A DNA stretch of 64,000 nt from Pseudoxanthomonas sp. PXM01 (GTDB lineage Bacteria > Pseudomonadota > Gammaproteobacteria > Xanthomonadales > Xanthomonadaceae). Positions within the stretch are counted from its first letter, which is position 1, and every line of letters begins with the position of its first letter. The stretch is taken from NCBI RefSeq assembly GCF_014851815.1, contig NZ_JACVAJ010000001.1, forward strand, positions 1,736,001 through 1,800,000. The letters are read 5' to 3'. A program made the position numbers and the translations under genes. This document shows, piece after piece, positions 1 through 8,394 of the stretch. Under the pieces are notes generated by a model. That model saw nothing but the letters and a program-made list of their open reading frames with translations. It ran no database searches and was not told the origin of the DNA.

Positions 1-553
1 CGGTGCGCAGCAGGTCGTGCGGATCGCGGCCCGCCATCCTCGCCGGCGCAATCATCACCAGCGGTTCCTCGCGCAGCAGTTGCCAGTCGCAGGTCTTGGG
101 CAGGATGTACGGCGCCTGCAGCACCAGCGCGGCATCGAGCTCCCCGGCTTCCACCGCGCGATAGAGCTCGGCCGAATAGCCGGGACGGATGAAGACGTTG
201 ATCTGCGGGAACTTGTCGACCATCCGCGCCAGGATGTCCGGCAGCATGCCCGCCAGCGCGGTCGGACAGGCACCGAGGCGAAGCTCGCCGGACACCTCGC
301 TGTCGTTGGCGATGCTGCGCATGTCGGCGACGTCGCGCAGTAGGTCGCGCGCACGCTGCAGGATGCGCGAGCCTTCTTCGGTCAGGCTGACGGTACGGCC
401 GGCGCGCGCGATCAGCGGCGCGCCGAGCTCGCGTTCGAGCGTGCGGATCTGCTGTGCCACCGCCGCGGGGGTGATGTTGAGCACGCGTGCCGCCGCCGCC
501 ATCGAGCCGCGGTCGGCCACCACCACGAACGTATTCAGGAACTGGGTATCCAC
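1..553 (-). CDS. LysR family transcriptional regulator (3' end outside window)
   Basis: About 184 N-terminal residues are visible; the rest runs off the left edge. The protein begins VDTQFLNTFVVVADRGSM and continues through a LysR winged helix (AAAARVLNITPAAVAQQIR, then LERELGAPLIAR), roughly residues 5-62. The start is GTG at 553: an in-frame TAG lies ten codons upstream and a GAGGGGAG ribosome site precedes the GTG. LysR proteins are cytoplasmic activators or repressors that sense a small ligand through their C-terminal domain, here mostly cut off. It lies 73 bp beyond the end of the symporter gene on the same strand, so it may read through from that unit or have its own promoter. Its targets cannot be told from sequence. 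Confidence 0.85.
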   Translation of the reverse strand, partial: MDTQFLNTFVVVADRGSMAAAARVLNITPAAVAQQIRTLERELGAPLIARAGRTVSLTEEGSRILQRARDLLRDVADMRSIANDSEVSGELRLGACPTALAGMLPDILARMVDKFPQINVFIRPGYSAELYRAVEAGELDAALVLQAPYILPKTCDWQLLREEPLVMIAPARMAGRDPHDLLRT

Positions 554-626
554 GTGCGCTCCCCTCTTCGCGTCAGGCTACACGAGCCCGGATGCGCCAG
601 CGATGGGACCTATGGCGCATGCGCGA

Positions 627-3053
627 TCAGTCCGCACCTGCCGCCGCATCCTTGCGGTGGATCGTCAAGCCCTCCAGCGAACGGGTCGGCGCGGGGAAGC
701 ACAGGCTGGCGAGATAGCCCACCACCACGCAGACCAGGATCGAGATGGCGAGATAGAAGTACGGGTGCACCAGGTCGTACCACCAGGCCACGAACGTCAG
801 CACGATGGCGGCCCCGATGCCGATGGCCACGCCCTGCGAGTTCGCACGGCGGGTGAACATGCCCAGCGTGTAGGCGCCGGCGAAACCGCCACCGAGCAGG
901 CCGGCCAGTTCGATGGACACATCGAACAGCGAGCCGATGTCGAAGCGCGACAGCACCAACGCCGCGCCTATGCCCACCAGACCCACGACCACGGTCATGA
1001 TCTCGGCGAAGAACACGCCCTTCTTCTGCGACTTGTCCTTGGCGAAACGCTCGTAGAAGTCGACCGTGATCAGCGTGGCGACCGAGTTCATGATGCCCGA
1101 CAGCGTGGCCATCGCGGCGGCGAAGATGCCGGCGATGATCAGGCCGGTGACGCCCATCGGCAGTTCCGCCGCGATGAACAGCGGGAACGTCGCGTCCACC
1201 GGCAGCAGCGGATTCATGCGCTCGGGGTTGTTCTTGTAGTAGACGAACAGCGCCGTGCCGATGCCGTAGAAGATGAAGCCGCCGGGAATCATGATGGCGG
1301 CGAACGCCCACACCGAGCGGCCGGCCTCCTTGTCGGACTTGGTGGAGAGCACGCGCTGCATCAGCACCTGGTCCTTGGGGAAGGTCAGCACGACCTCGAA
1401 CAGCACCAGGAAGATGAAGCCCCAGACGGTGGCCTTGGTCAGGTCGAAGCTGAAGTCGAACAGCTTGGTCTTGTCCTCGGCCATCGCGATCTGGGTGAAC
1501 TCGCCGAAGCCGCCCTTCAATGTCCAGACGATGAAGAGGATGGCGAAGATCGCGCCACCCATCTTCACGATGACCTGCACCACGTCGGTCCAGATGACCG
1601 CCTTCATGCCGCCCATCGCGGTGTAGATGATGGTGAACCCCCCCATCAGCCAGACACTCCACACCACGTCAATGCCGGTGATGGTGGAGATGGCCAGCGC
1701 GGGCAGGAACAGGATCACGCTCATGCGACTGCCGATCTGCATGAGGATCGCCAGAGCACTGGCCAGCATGCGGATGCTCGGGTGGAAACGCGTCTCCAGA
1801 TAGGAGAACGTCGACATCAGGTTGAGCCGGCGCAACAGCGGCACGATCCAGATCGCGACGAACATCAGGCCGAGCACCGCGATCAGGTTGTTGGTCAGGT
1901 ACTGCCAATTGGTCTCGAACGCCTTGGCGGGGATGGCGATGAAGCTGATCGAGCTGGTGTTGACCGCGTACAGGCTCAAGCCCGCCGCCCAGAACGGGAT
2001 GGTGCGGCTGCCGACGAAGAAGTTCTCGGTCGAGTTGCGCTTCTCGCGCAGGTAGAAGTACAGGCCGATGCCGATCATCGCGGCCAGGTAGACCACGATC
2101 ACCAGCCAGTCGAGCCACGTCAGCAGGTGCTTGCCGGACTGCAGCAGCAGCGCGCCGGCATCGCCGTTAGGCGTGGACCACGCCAGGCCATCGCCCCAGG
2201 GCGCGAACGTGTCGGCGCTGGTGGGCACTGCGGCCGGCACGTCCGCCCATGCCTTGGTGATGACATGGAACGTCACCAACCGGCGCGTCGGAGCGGTCTG
2301 GCCGTTGCCGTCCACAGCGAACAGCAAGTGCGCCTGGCCGATGGTGCGTTCGGCACCGGGCACCAGATGTCCCGGCAAGGCCGGCATCGCCGACCAGCCC
2401 GTTTCGCGATGCCAGCGCCACAGGGCATCGACGCCAGTGCCGGGCACGGTGGCGAACAGTTCGCCACGTTGCGCGAGCAGACTGCCCGCGACACCGCCGC
2501 CCGGCCAGGCATCCAGCTTCGTCCAGCCTCCCTGCGGCGCGCTCACCACGAGGCGATAGAGCGAAGTGGCGTTGTCGGCACCCATGCCGACGACATAGAG
2601 CGTGCCGTCGCCTTCCGCCAGCCGCACGTCACGCAGCGGCTGAGGCAATACCGGGAGTGCGCGCAGTTCGAGCCGACCCCGATGCACGATCACCGCGGAC
2701 AGCGTTGCCGCGCTACGGGCTTCTTGCGTCATCGGCAACGCGTAGAGCTTTCCTCTCGTCGCGGTGATCCACTGCAGACCGGATGGCGTTCCGTCAGGCA
2801 AGGCCAGCGTCTGCCAGGCCTTGGCGCCGGAAGGCAGTTGCCAAGCACCTTGGCTGTTGAAGGCCAGCAGCGCGGTGTCGACGGCGTGCAGTGTCTGTAC
2901 ACCACCCGGCACAGCGGGCAGGCGGTCTTCGCGGACGGTCGTCAGGCTCTCCGCCTGCACGGCGGACGACAGGCCGCATAGCAGCAACAGCCAGCCCATC
3001 GTCAGGAAACGTCGCACACCGGCGGTCCACGACCGCACTCCCCCCTGCTTCAT
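627..3053 (-). CDS. Sodium:solute symporter with N-terminal Kelch-like periplasmic domain
   Basis: The 808-residue protein has two parts. Residues 1-35 form a signal peptide or first membrane segment, and about 36-310 look like an irregular beta-propeller with repeats of the type GGWTKLDAWPGGG and GWSAMPALPG. From about residue 315 a complete SSS-family permease follows (LDWLVIVVYLAAMIGIGLYF, then NFFVGSRTIPFWAAGLSLYA) with roughly 13 membrane segments. SSS proteins import sugars, sialic acids or organic acids with Na+, and ordinary members are about 500 residues. Fusions with a propeller are known for sugar-acid or sialate carriers. Its start ATG overlaps the stop of the CitE-like gene (ATGA), so the two are translationally coupled. 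Next to kdgK and the pectin genes, a uronate or keto-sugar acid substrate is inferred. Confidence 0.85.
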   Translation of the reverse strand: MKQGGVRSWTAGVRRFLTMGWLLLLCGLSSAVQAESLTTVREDRLPAVPGGVQTLHAVDTALLAFNSQGAWQLPSGAKAWQTLALPDGTPSGLQWITATRGKLYALPMTQEARSAATLSAVIVHRGRLELRALPVLPQPLRDVRLAEGDGTLYVVGMGADNATSLYRLVVSAPQGGWTKLDAWPGGGVAGSLLAQRGELFATVPGTGVDALWRWHRETGWSAMPALPGHLVPGAERTIGQAHLLFAVDGNGQTAPTRRLVTFHVITKAWADVPAAVPTSADTFAPWGDGLAWSTPNGDAGALLLQSGKHLLTWLDWLVIVVYLAAMIGIGLYFYLREKRNSTENFFVGSRTIPFWAAGLSLYAVNTSSISFIAIPAKAFETNWQYLTNNLIAVLGLMFVAIWIVPLLRRLNLMSTFSYLETRFHPSIRMLASALAILMQIGSRMSVILFLPALAISTITGIDVVWSVWLMGGFTIIYTAMGGMKAVIWTDVVQVIVKMGGAIFAILFIVWTLKGGFGEFTQIAMAEDKTKLFDFSFDLTKATVWGFIFLVLFEVVLTFPKDQVLMQRVLSTKSDKEAGRSVWAFAAIMIPGGFIFYGIGTALFVYYKNNPERMNPLLPVDATFPLFIAAELPMGVTGLIIAGIFAAAMATLSGIMNSVATLITVDFYERFAKDKSQKKGVFFAEIMTVVVGLVGIGAALVLSRFDIGSLFDVSIELAGLLGGGFAGAYTLGMFTRRANSQGVAIGIGAAIVLTFVAWWYDLVHPYFYLAISILVCVVVGYLASLCFPAPTRSLEGLTIHRKDAAAGAD

Positions 3054-3895
3054 TGCTTCTCCTCATGCCGCACCGTGGCCAGGACGGCGCGCGCACGCGC
3101 CAGGAACGGCGCATCGACCATTCGCCCATCCACCGCATACGCTCCGTCTTCGGCGGCATCGACGATCCGCCGTGCCATCTCGATTTCCTCATCCGTCGAC
3201 GCGAATACGCTGTTCGCCCACGCCAACTGGCGTGGATGCACGCAGCTCTTGCCGACGTAGCCCAACGCACGCGCGGACGCGGCCTCGGCCCGGAAGCCCG
3301 TCTCGTCGTCGAGCCCGGGGAACGCCGCGTCATAGGCGAACACGCCCGCCTCGGCGGCCGCCATCCGCAACGCGTACTGCGCGGCGTGCACGTTGCGCAG
3401 GTCGGTACGCCGGATGCCGTGGGGTTCGAACAGATCGCCGAGGCCGAGTTGCAGGCCGCGCACGCGCGGATGCGCCGTTGCGATGGCCACGGCGTTGCGC
3501 AGCGCACGCGGGGTTTCGATATTGACCAGCAGGCCGGTCCTCTGGCGGAACTGCAACCGGGCCTCGATGGCCTCGATCTCCGCCATCGCCTGCCTGAGTT
3601 GTTCTGCGGATTCGATCTTGGGCAGGTTGATCAGGTCGATGTCGAGCGGCAGGACCGCGCGAAGATCGTCCTCCCAGGCGTGCGAGTGCCATGCGTTGGT
3701 GCGGACGATCACCTGCTTGCCGGCGCTGCGGTGCGGCGCGGCATGCAGGAAGGCAGCCACATGCGTTCTTGCATCGGCCTTTGCCGCCACGGCCACCGCG
3801 TCCTCCAGATCGAAGGACAGGATGTCGGCCTCGCTTGCCATCGCCTTGGCGAAGAGGGCTGGCCGATCCCCGGGCACGAACAGTTTGCTACGCAT
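3050..3895 (-). CDS. HpcH/HpaI (CitE-like) aldolase / CoA-ester lyase family protein
   Basis: The 281-residue protein matches the CitE/HpcH superfamily TIM barrel. It opens with RSKLFVPGDRPALFAKA and then shows DLEDAV (29-34), VRTN near 64, NLPKIES near 90, NIETPRAL near 125, LGLGDL near 150 and GKSCVHP near 218. These cover the usual Mg2+ and substrate-carboxylate positions. Relatives cleave malyl-CoA or citramalyl-CoA type esters or 4-hydroxy-2-keto acids. The family does not fix the substrate. It is followed by the symporter with an ATGA overlap and lies 135 bp downstream of kdgK on the same strand. No CoA transferase or CoA ligase is seen nearby, so free keto-acid aldol cleavage is as likely as CoA-ester cleavage. 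Confidence 0.8.
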   Translation of the reverse strand: MRSKLFVPGDRPALFAKAMASEADILSFDLEDAVAVAAKADARTHVAAFLHAAPHRSAGKQVIVRTNAWHSHAWEDDLRAVLPLDIDLINLPKIESAEQLRQAMAEIEAIEARLQFRQRTGLLVNIETPRALRNAVAIATAHPRVRGLQLGLGDLFEPHGIRRTDLRNVHAAQYALRMAAAEAGVFAYDAAFPGLDDETGFRAEAASARALGYVGKSCVHPRQLAWANSVFASTDEEIEMARRIVDAAEDGAYAVDGRMVDAPFLARARAVLATVRHEEKQ

Positions 3896-4030
3896 GGACG
3901 GCGCTCATCATGGCGCGCAGTCTGCGGGATTCACGAGACCGGCAAAGCCCTGCCCGGCATCTTCAAACGATAGTTTTTGCTGCGTTCCAGGATACTGCAA
4001 CGCAACAACCGCCTGCTTCCCGACGCGTGC

Positions 4031-5047
4031 TCAGCGCTTCACATCCAGACTGTTCTCGCCCAGGAACGCCTGCACGTCGGCGGCCCCGACCAGATTGAAA
4101 TCCCCCGGCAGCGAATGCTTGAGACAGGCCGCGGCCACGCCGAAGTGCAGCGCGTCCGCACTCTCCATGCCGACGAGGCCACCATGCAGCACGCCTGCCG
4201 CGAACGCGTCGCCGGTGCCGATGCGGTCGACGATCGGGGACACCTCGTAGGACGGCGTGGTCAGCAGGCTGCCGTCCGCCAGTGCCGTGATGCCCGACAG
4301 CGCGTGATGGTCGACGCTGCGCTGCACGCGCACCGTGGCCGCCATCTGCCGAAGGTGCGGGAACGCCTTGAACGCCGCCGCCGCACCCGCCGCGAACCGC
4401 TCCTGCGGCGTCGCCTGCGGGAACTCCAGGCCGAGCACGACCTGCAGGTCGCGATGGCTGGCGAAGAGGATGTCCGCTTCCGCCATCAACCCCCGCAGGA
4501 TCGTCGGCGCATCGCCTCCCCAGGCTTCCCACAGCTTGGGCCTGAAGTTGCCGTCGAAAGACACCTTCACGCCCGCTGCGCGCGCCGCTTTCACGGCCAC
4601 CAGTACACCGTCCGCCGCCTGCTGCCCGAGCGCCGGCGTCACGCCCGACACATGCAGCCAATCGGCACCGGCCAGCAGGGCCGGCCAGTCGTGCGTGCCA
4701 CCACCGGCGCGCGCGAACGCGGAGTCCGCACGGTCGTAAAGGACTTCGCTGGGTCGCTGGATGGCTCCCGGCGTCAGGAAGTAGAGCCCCATGCGTCCCG
4801 GCACCTGCTGCACCGCGCGCGTATCGACACGATGCCGGCGCAATTCGCCCACGGCGGCCTCGCCCAATGCGTTGTCCGCGGCCAGTCCCACCATGCGCGC
4901 GTCATGACCGAAGCGCGCCAGCGAGACGGCGACGTTCGCTTCGGCACCACCGACATGCACATCGAGCAGCGGCGACTGCAACAGCACCTGGCGGCCGGGC
5001 GCGCCAAGGCGCAGCAGCAGCTCACCGAAACAGACGATCTTCCCCAT
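4031..5047 (-). CDS. kdgK: 2-dehydro-3-deoxygluconokinase (PfkB family)
   Basis: This 338-residue sugar kinase phosphorylates 2-keto-3-deoxygluconate with ATP to give KDPG, the last committed step of pectin breakdown before KDPG aldolase. The PfkB signatures are present: FGELLLRLG at 8-15, GGAEANVAVSLARFG at 33-47 and DRIGTGDAFAAGVLHG around the catalytic Asp280. The start chosen is ATG 5047, which has GGAGAAG upstream; a longer open frame reaches 5287 but has no family-like sequence. It is transcribed divergently from the first receptor gene, and the operator-like site at 5174-5189 lies between them, so co-control by the LacI protein is plausible. The enzyme assignment rests on the fold plus the kduI/kduD context. 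Confidence 0.88.
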   Translation of the reverse strand: MGKIVCFGELLLRLGAPGRQVLLQSPLLDVHVGGAEANVAVSLARFGHDARMVGLAADNALGEAAVGELRRHRVDTRAVQQVPGRMGLYFLTPGAIQRPSEVLYDRADSAFARAGGGTHDWPALLAGADWLHVSGVTPALGQQAADGVLVAVKAARAAGVKVSFDGNFRPKLWEAWGGDAPTILRGLMAEADILFASHRDLQVVLGLEFPQATPQERFAAGAAAAFKAFPHLRQMAATVRVQRSVDHHALSGITALADGSLLTTPSYEVSPIVDRIGTGDAFAAGVLHGGLVGMESADALHFGVAAACLKHSLPGDFNLVGAADVQAFLGENSLDVKR

Positions 5048-5136
5048 CCAGTTCTTCTCCCGTGACGTTGGCATCGCGCGCCGTGCGGGCCGCTCCAGCT
5101 TGTCCATGGGACAAGATAAACCGGCCCGACCGACAG

Positions 5137-5165
5137 TTGTTGTTGCAGCGCACACTCTGTTAGCG
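5137..5165 (+). promoter_or_regulatory. Putative promoter of first TonB-dependent receptor
   Basis: TTGTTG (5137-5142), a 17-bp spacer and TTAGCG (5160-5165) are repeated almost exactly at 8251-8279 before the second receptor. The -10 element is poor, but conservation between the two copies and its position just ahead of the operator-like site support it. Confidence 0.5.
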
Positions 5166-5173
5166 TTGTTTTT

Positions 5174-5189
5174 GACCAGCGGTGTCATT
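5174..5189 (+). promoter_or_regulatory. LacI-type operator candidate before first receptor
   Basis: The sequence GACCAGCGGTGTCATT read on the other strand is AATGACACCGCTGGTC. It shares AATGACACCG with the sites at 12958 and 20586. It sits immediately after the predicted -10, where a bound repressor would block initiation. Binding by the LacI protein encoded at 19485-20540 is inferred. Confidence 0.6.
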
Positions 5190-5285
5190 TTATCAGCTGG
5201 CACGATCTGGAAGGGAAGAAACAGCGCTTTTTCGCCAATAAAACAGTCGCAACACGCGGCCATGGTCCCTTGAGGAGGGGAGAAC

Positions 5286-8093
5286 ATGCCAGTCAGTCAC
5301 CAGAACCGGAAGACACCGGTTACCTTGCTTGCCGTTTCGATCGGCCTCGCGCTGCAGATGGGTGCAGCCGCCCAGGCCCAGGAGGCAGCCCAACCGGCCG
5401 ATTCCGGCCAGTCCGCGTCCCCGCAGGCGGATCTCGGCACGCTCGACACCGTCAGCGTCACCGGCTACCGCGCCAGCGTGGAGAAAGCCCTCGACATCAA
5501 GCGCGGCGAAGCCGGCGTGGTCGATGCCATCGTGGCCGAGGACATCGGCAAGTTCCCCGACCTAAACCTCGCGGAATCGCTGCAGCGCATTCCCGGCGTG
5601 GCCATCACCCGCGACGCTGGCGAGGGACGCAACATCTCGGTGCGCGGCCTGGGCCCCGACTTCACCCGCGTGCGCATCAACGGCATGGAAGCGCTGACCA
5701 CGGTGGGCGCGACGGACCAGTCCGGCGGCTCGAACCGCGGTCGCGGCTTCGACTTCAACGTGTTCGCCTCCGACCTGTTCTCGCAGCTGATCGTGCGCAA
5801 GACCGCACAGGCGGATGTCGAGGAAGGCTCTCTGGGCGCCACCGTCGACCTGCGCACCGCACGCCCGTTCGACTACGACGGCTTCACCTTCGTCGCCAGC
5901 GGCCAGCTCAGCCACAACGACATGGCCAGCGAGACCGATCCGCGTGCGGCGGCATTGATCGCCAATTCCTGGGCCGACGGCAAGTTCGGCGCCCTGCTGT
6001 CCGTCGCCTACTCCGAACGCCAGTTGCTCGAGGAAGGCAGCGGCACCGGCCGTTGGGCGAACGGACCCAGTAACGGTGGTTTCAGCGCCGCGTCGCCGTT
6101 CGCGGCCGCACGCGCGGCCGATGTCTACCATCCCCGTTTCCCGCGCTACACGCTGATGGAACACGACCAGAAGCGCACGGGCGTGACCGCCTCGTTCCAG
6201 TTCAAGCCAAGCGATCGCACCCAGTTCGCACTGGATGCGCTGTACTCGAAGATCGATGCCACGCGCGACGAGAAGTACATCGAAGCAATCTCGTTCAGCC
6301 GCAACGTCGCCAATCCGAATCCGGCCACCAATCCCCTGTCGGGCAAGCCGCACACCATCGTGCGCGATGGCGTGATCCAGAACGGCGCACTCGTCTACGG
6401 CCTGTTCGATGATGTCGACATCCGCTCCGAGAGCCGTCACGACGAATGGAACACGGTCTACACCCAGCTGAACTTCGAGGGTGAGCACGAGTTCACCGAC
6501 AACTTCAAGATCAGCGGCAAGATCGGCACGTCCAAATCGGAGCATGAGAATCCGATCCAGACGACGATCATCATGGACAAGTACAACGTCGACAATTACA
6601 GCTACGACTATCGGGGCAACTGGTACAAGCCGGTGCTGAACTACGGCATCGATCCTCTGGATCCGAACGGCTGGACGCTCGCCGAGATCCGTATCCGTCC
6701 GCAGTACGTGACCAACGAGTTCGACAACGCACAGCTGGAGTTCAACTGGAACATCAGCCCCGGTTTCCGCCTGAAGGGCGGCGTGCAGGCCAAGGACTAC
6801 TCGTTCGATACTCGCGAGCTGCGTCGTGGCAATGAGCTTTCGGTGCCGACGTTCTCAGACGGAACGCGCTTCGTGCCCGCCGACCTCACCGAGCTGGCCC
6901 GCCTCAGCGGCGTGAGCGGATCGCCCGGCACCTGGGTCGTGCCCGACTACCAGGCCGTCGCGGACTTGTTCGACATCTACAGCAACAGCGGCACGTTCGC
7001 GGTCACCGAGCGCGCGGTCAACACGCGCAGCGTCGAGGAAGAAGACCGTGGCGTCTACCTGATGGGCGAGTTCTCGACCGACCTCGGCCCGATCCCGCTG
7101 TCGGGCAACGTCGGTGTGCGCTACGTGCGCACGAAGCAGACTTCCACGGGCATCGCCACCACCAGCGGCACGCCGGTCGCGGCCACGGTGACGCGCGAGT
7201 ACAGCGATACCCTGCCCTCGATGAACCTGGTGGCGGAACTCAGCCCCGACCTGCTGCTGCGCCTGGGTGCCGCCAAGGTGATGTCGCGTCCGGGCCTCGG
7301 CTCGCTGACGCCGGGCGTGACGGTTGCCGTCGCCGGCGGTGCACGCACGGTGTCAGGCGGCAACCCGAACCTCGACCCGATCCGCGCCAAGACCGTCGAC
7401 CTGGGGCTGGAGTGGTACTTCAACGAAGGCGCGATGCTCGGACTGGGCGTGTTCTACAAGGACATCGACAGCTTCGTGCAGACCACGCGCGAGATTCGCA
7501 GCTATGAATCCAGCGGACTGCCGGCCAGCCTGCTGGAAGGCACGGGCGCCTCGGTCACCGACGACTTCACCTTCACCATTCCGCTCAACACTCCGGGCGG
7601 TGAACTGACCGGCTTCGAGGCCAACTACATCCAGCCGTTCACCTTCCTGCCGGGCAAGTGGGCCAATCTCGGCGTGCAGTTGAACTACACCTACGTCGAC
7701 TCGAAGATCCAGTACGTCAACAGCGCAGGCACCAACGTGCTGAAGACGGACCTGCTGGGCCTGTCGAAGACCGCCTGGAACGCCACCCTGTTCTACGAGG
7801 GCGAGCGTTTCTCGGGCCGCGTCTCGGCGACCAATCGCGACGACTACCTGATCCAGGCGCCGGGTGCGGAACAGGGCTTCCATCTGGATGGCGTGCATGG
7901 CCAGACGGGCACGACCACGGTCGATGCCTCGGTGCGCTGGAAGATCAACGACCACCTGGAGCTGAGCCTGGAAGGCATCAACCTGACCGACGAACCGCAG
8001 GAATCGTGGGTGTCGAACCCCAGCGTCACCCTGCCGCTCGACTACAGCGAGACCGGCCGCCAGTACCTGCTGGGGCTGCGCTACAAGTTCTGA
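5286..8093 (+). CDS. TonB-dependent receptor, probable oligogalacturonide uptake
   Basis: The 935-residue outer-membrane receptor has a signal peptide (about 1-32, ending AAAQAQ), a TonB-box-like region (TLDTVSVTGYRASVEKAL) and a plug domain with DIGKFPDLNLAESLQRIPG and VRGLGPDFTRVRING. A long beta-barrel follows, ending in aromatic YLLGLRYKF. These proteins actively import ligands too large for porins, using TonB-ExbBD energy. The start has a strong GAGGAGGGG ribosome site. The neighbouring pectate lyases and Kdu enzymes point to oligogalacturonides as ligand; this is inference. It is paralogous to the next gene over its whole length. The 13-mer GACACCGGTTACC in codons 9-13 matches the locus operator core. 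Confidence 0.92.
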   Translation: MPVSHQNRKTPVTLLAVSIGLALQMGAAAQAQEAAQPADSGQSASPQADLGTLDTVSVTGYRASVEKALDIKRGEAGVVDAIVAEDIGKFPDLNLAESLQRIPGVAITRDAGEGRNISVRGLGPDFTRVRINGMEALTTVGATDQSGGSNRGRGFDFNVFASDLFSQLIVRKTAQADVEEGSLGATVDLRTARPFDYDGFTFVASGQLSHNDMASETDPRAAALIANSWADGKFGALLSVAYSERQLLEEGSGTGRWANGPSNGGFSAASPFAAARAADVYHPRFPRYTLMEHDQKRTGVTASFQFKPSDRTQFALDALYSKIDATRDEKYIEAISFSRNVANPNPATNPLSGKPHTIVRDGVIQNGALVYGLFDDVDIRSESRHDEWNTVYTQLNFEGEHEFTDNFKISGKIGTSKSEHENPIQTTIIMDKYNVDNYSYDYRGNWYKPVLNYGIDPLDPNGWTLAEIRIRPQYVTNEFDNAQLEFNWNISPGFRLKGGVQAKDYSFDTRELRRGNELSVPTFSDGTRFVPADLTELARLSGVSGSPGTWVVPDYQAVADLFDIYSNSGTFAVTERAVNTRSVEEEDRGVYLMGEFSTDLGPIPLSGNVGVRYVRTKQTSTGIATTSGTPVAATVTREYSDTLPSMNLVAELSPDLLLRLGAAKVMSRPGLGSLTPGVTVAVAGGARTVSGGNPNLDPIRAKTVDLGLEWYFNEGAMLGLGVFYKDIDSFVQTTREIRSYESSGLPASLLEGTGASVTDDFTFTIPLNTPGGELTGFEANYIQPFTFLPGKWANLGVQLNYTYVDSKIQYVNSAGTNVLKTDLLGLSKTAWNATLFYEGERFSGRVSATNRDDYLIQAPGAEQGFHLDGVHGQTGTTTVDASVRWKINDHLELSLEGINLTDEPQESWVSNPSVTLPLDYSETGRQYLLGLRYKF
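5312..5324 (+). promoter_or_regulatory. Intragenic operator-core copy in first receptor
   Basis: GACACCGGTTACC lies inside the signal-peptide coding region and is identical to the core of the kduI site at 20589-20601. Its centre is 137 bp from the centre of the upstream operator at 5174-5189, close to 13 turns of B-DNA, so it could act as an auxiliary looping operator. It might instead only encode the residues TPVT. Confidence 0.4.
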
Positions 8094-8132
8094 TCGGTTG
8101 ACCGTCATGCACCTCCCTGCGAGGTGCACCCG

Positions 8133-8166
8133 AAGCCCGGCCGCCTCTCCCGGCCGGGCTTTTTTG
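8133..8166 (+). terminator. Intrinsic terminator after first receptor
   Basis: An 11-bp GC stem (AAGCCCGGCCG paired with CGGCCGGGCTT) is followed directly by a run of T residues. It separates the two receptor genes, so each is likely transcribed alone. A second small hairpin (TGCACCT/AGGTGCA, about 8108-8128) precedes it. Confidence 0.85.
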
Positions 8167-8250
8167 TGCGCGCAGCACACCGGGCGCAACGCGAAAACGA
8201 TTTCACGCGGCGCCTTGTCCCGGGACATTTTCTCCATTCGAATCAATAGC

Positions 8251-8279
8251 TTGTTGTTGCAGCGCACTCTCTGTTAGCG
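8251..8279 (+). promoter_or_regulatory. Putative promoter of second TonB-dependent receptor
   Basis: TTGTTG (8251-8256), a 17-bp spacer and TTAGCG (8274-8279) form a near copy of the block at 5137-5165. The surrounding sequence is conserved from here into the operator with only a small length difference. Confidence 0.5.
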
Positions 8280-8284
8280 TCTTT

Positions 8285-8300
8285 GACCAGCGGTGTCATT
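8285..8300 (+). promoter_or_regulatory. LacI-type operator candidate before second receptor
   Basis: GACCAGCGGTGTCATT is identical to 5174-5189. It lies just downstream of the predicted -10 and about 95 bp before the receptor start. Confidence 0.6.
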
Positions 8301-8394
8301 CAACGTGCGCCGCCTTGGAATCGTCGGGGAATTCCACGCCGCCGGCACACGGCGGCCTACCAAAGCCACTGGCCGCCCTTGGGAGGGGGAAGTC

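Noticed and set aside
592-620. ATGCGCC/GGCGCAT hairpin between the LysR and symporter genes
   Set aside because: Seven-base stem, long loop and no T tract; too weak to call.
189-2981. Long plus-strand open frame across the LysR and symporter genes
   Set aside because: Low-complexity His/Arg/Gln/Asp translation antisense to well-supported genes.
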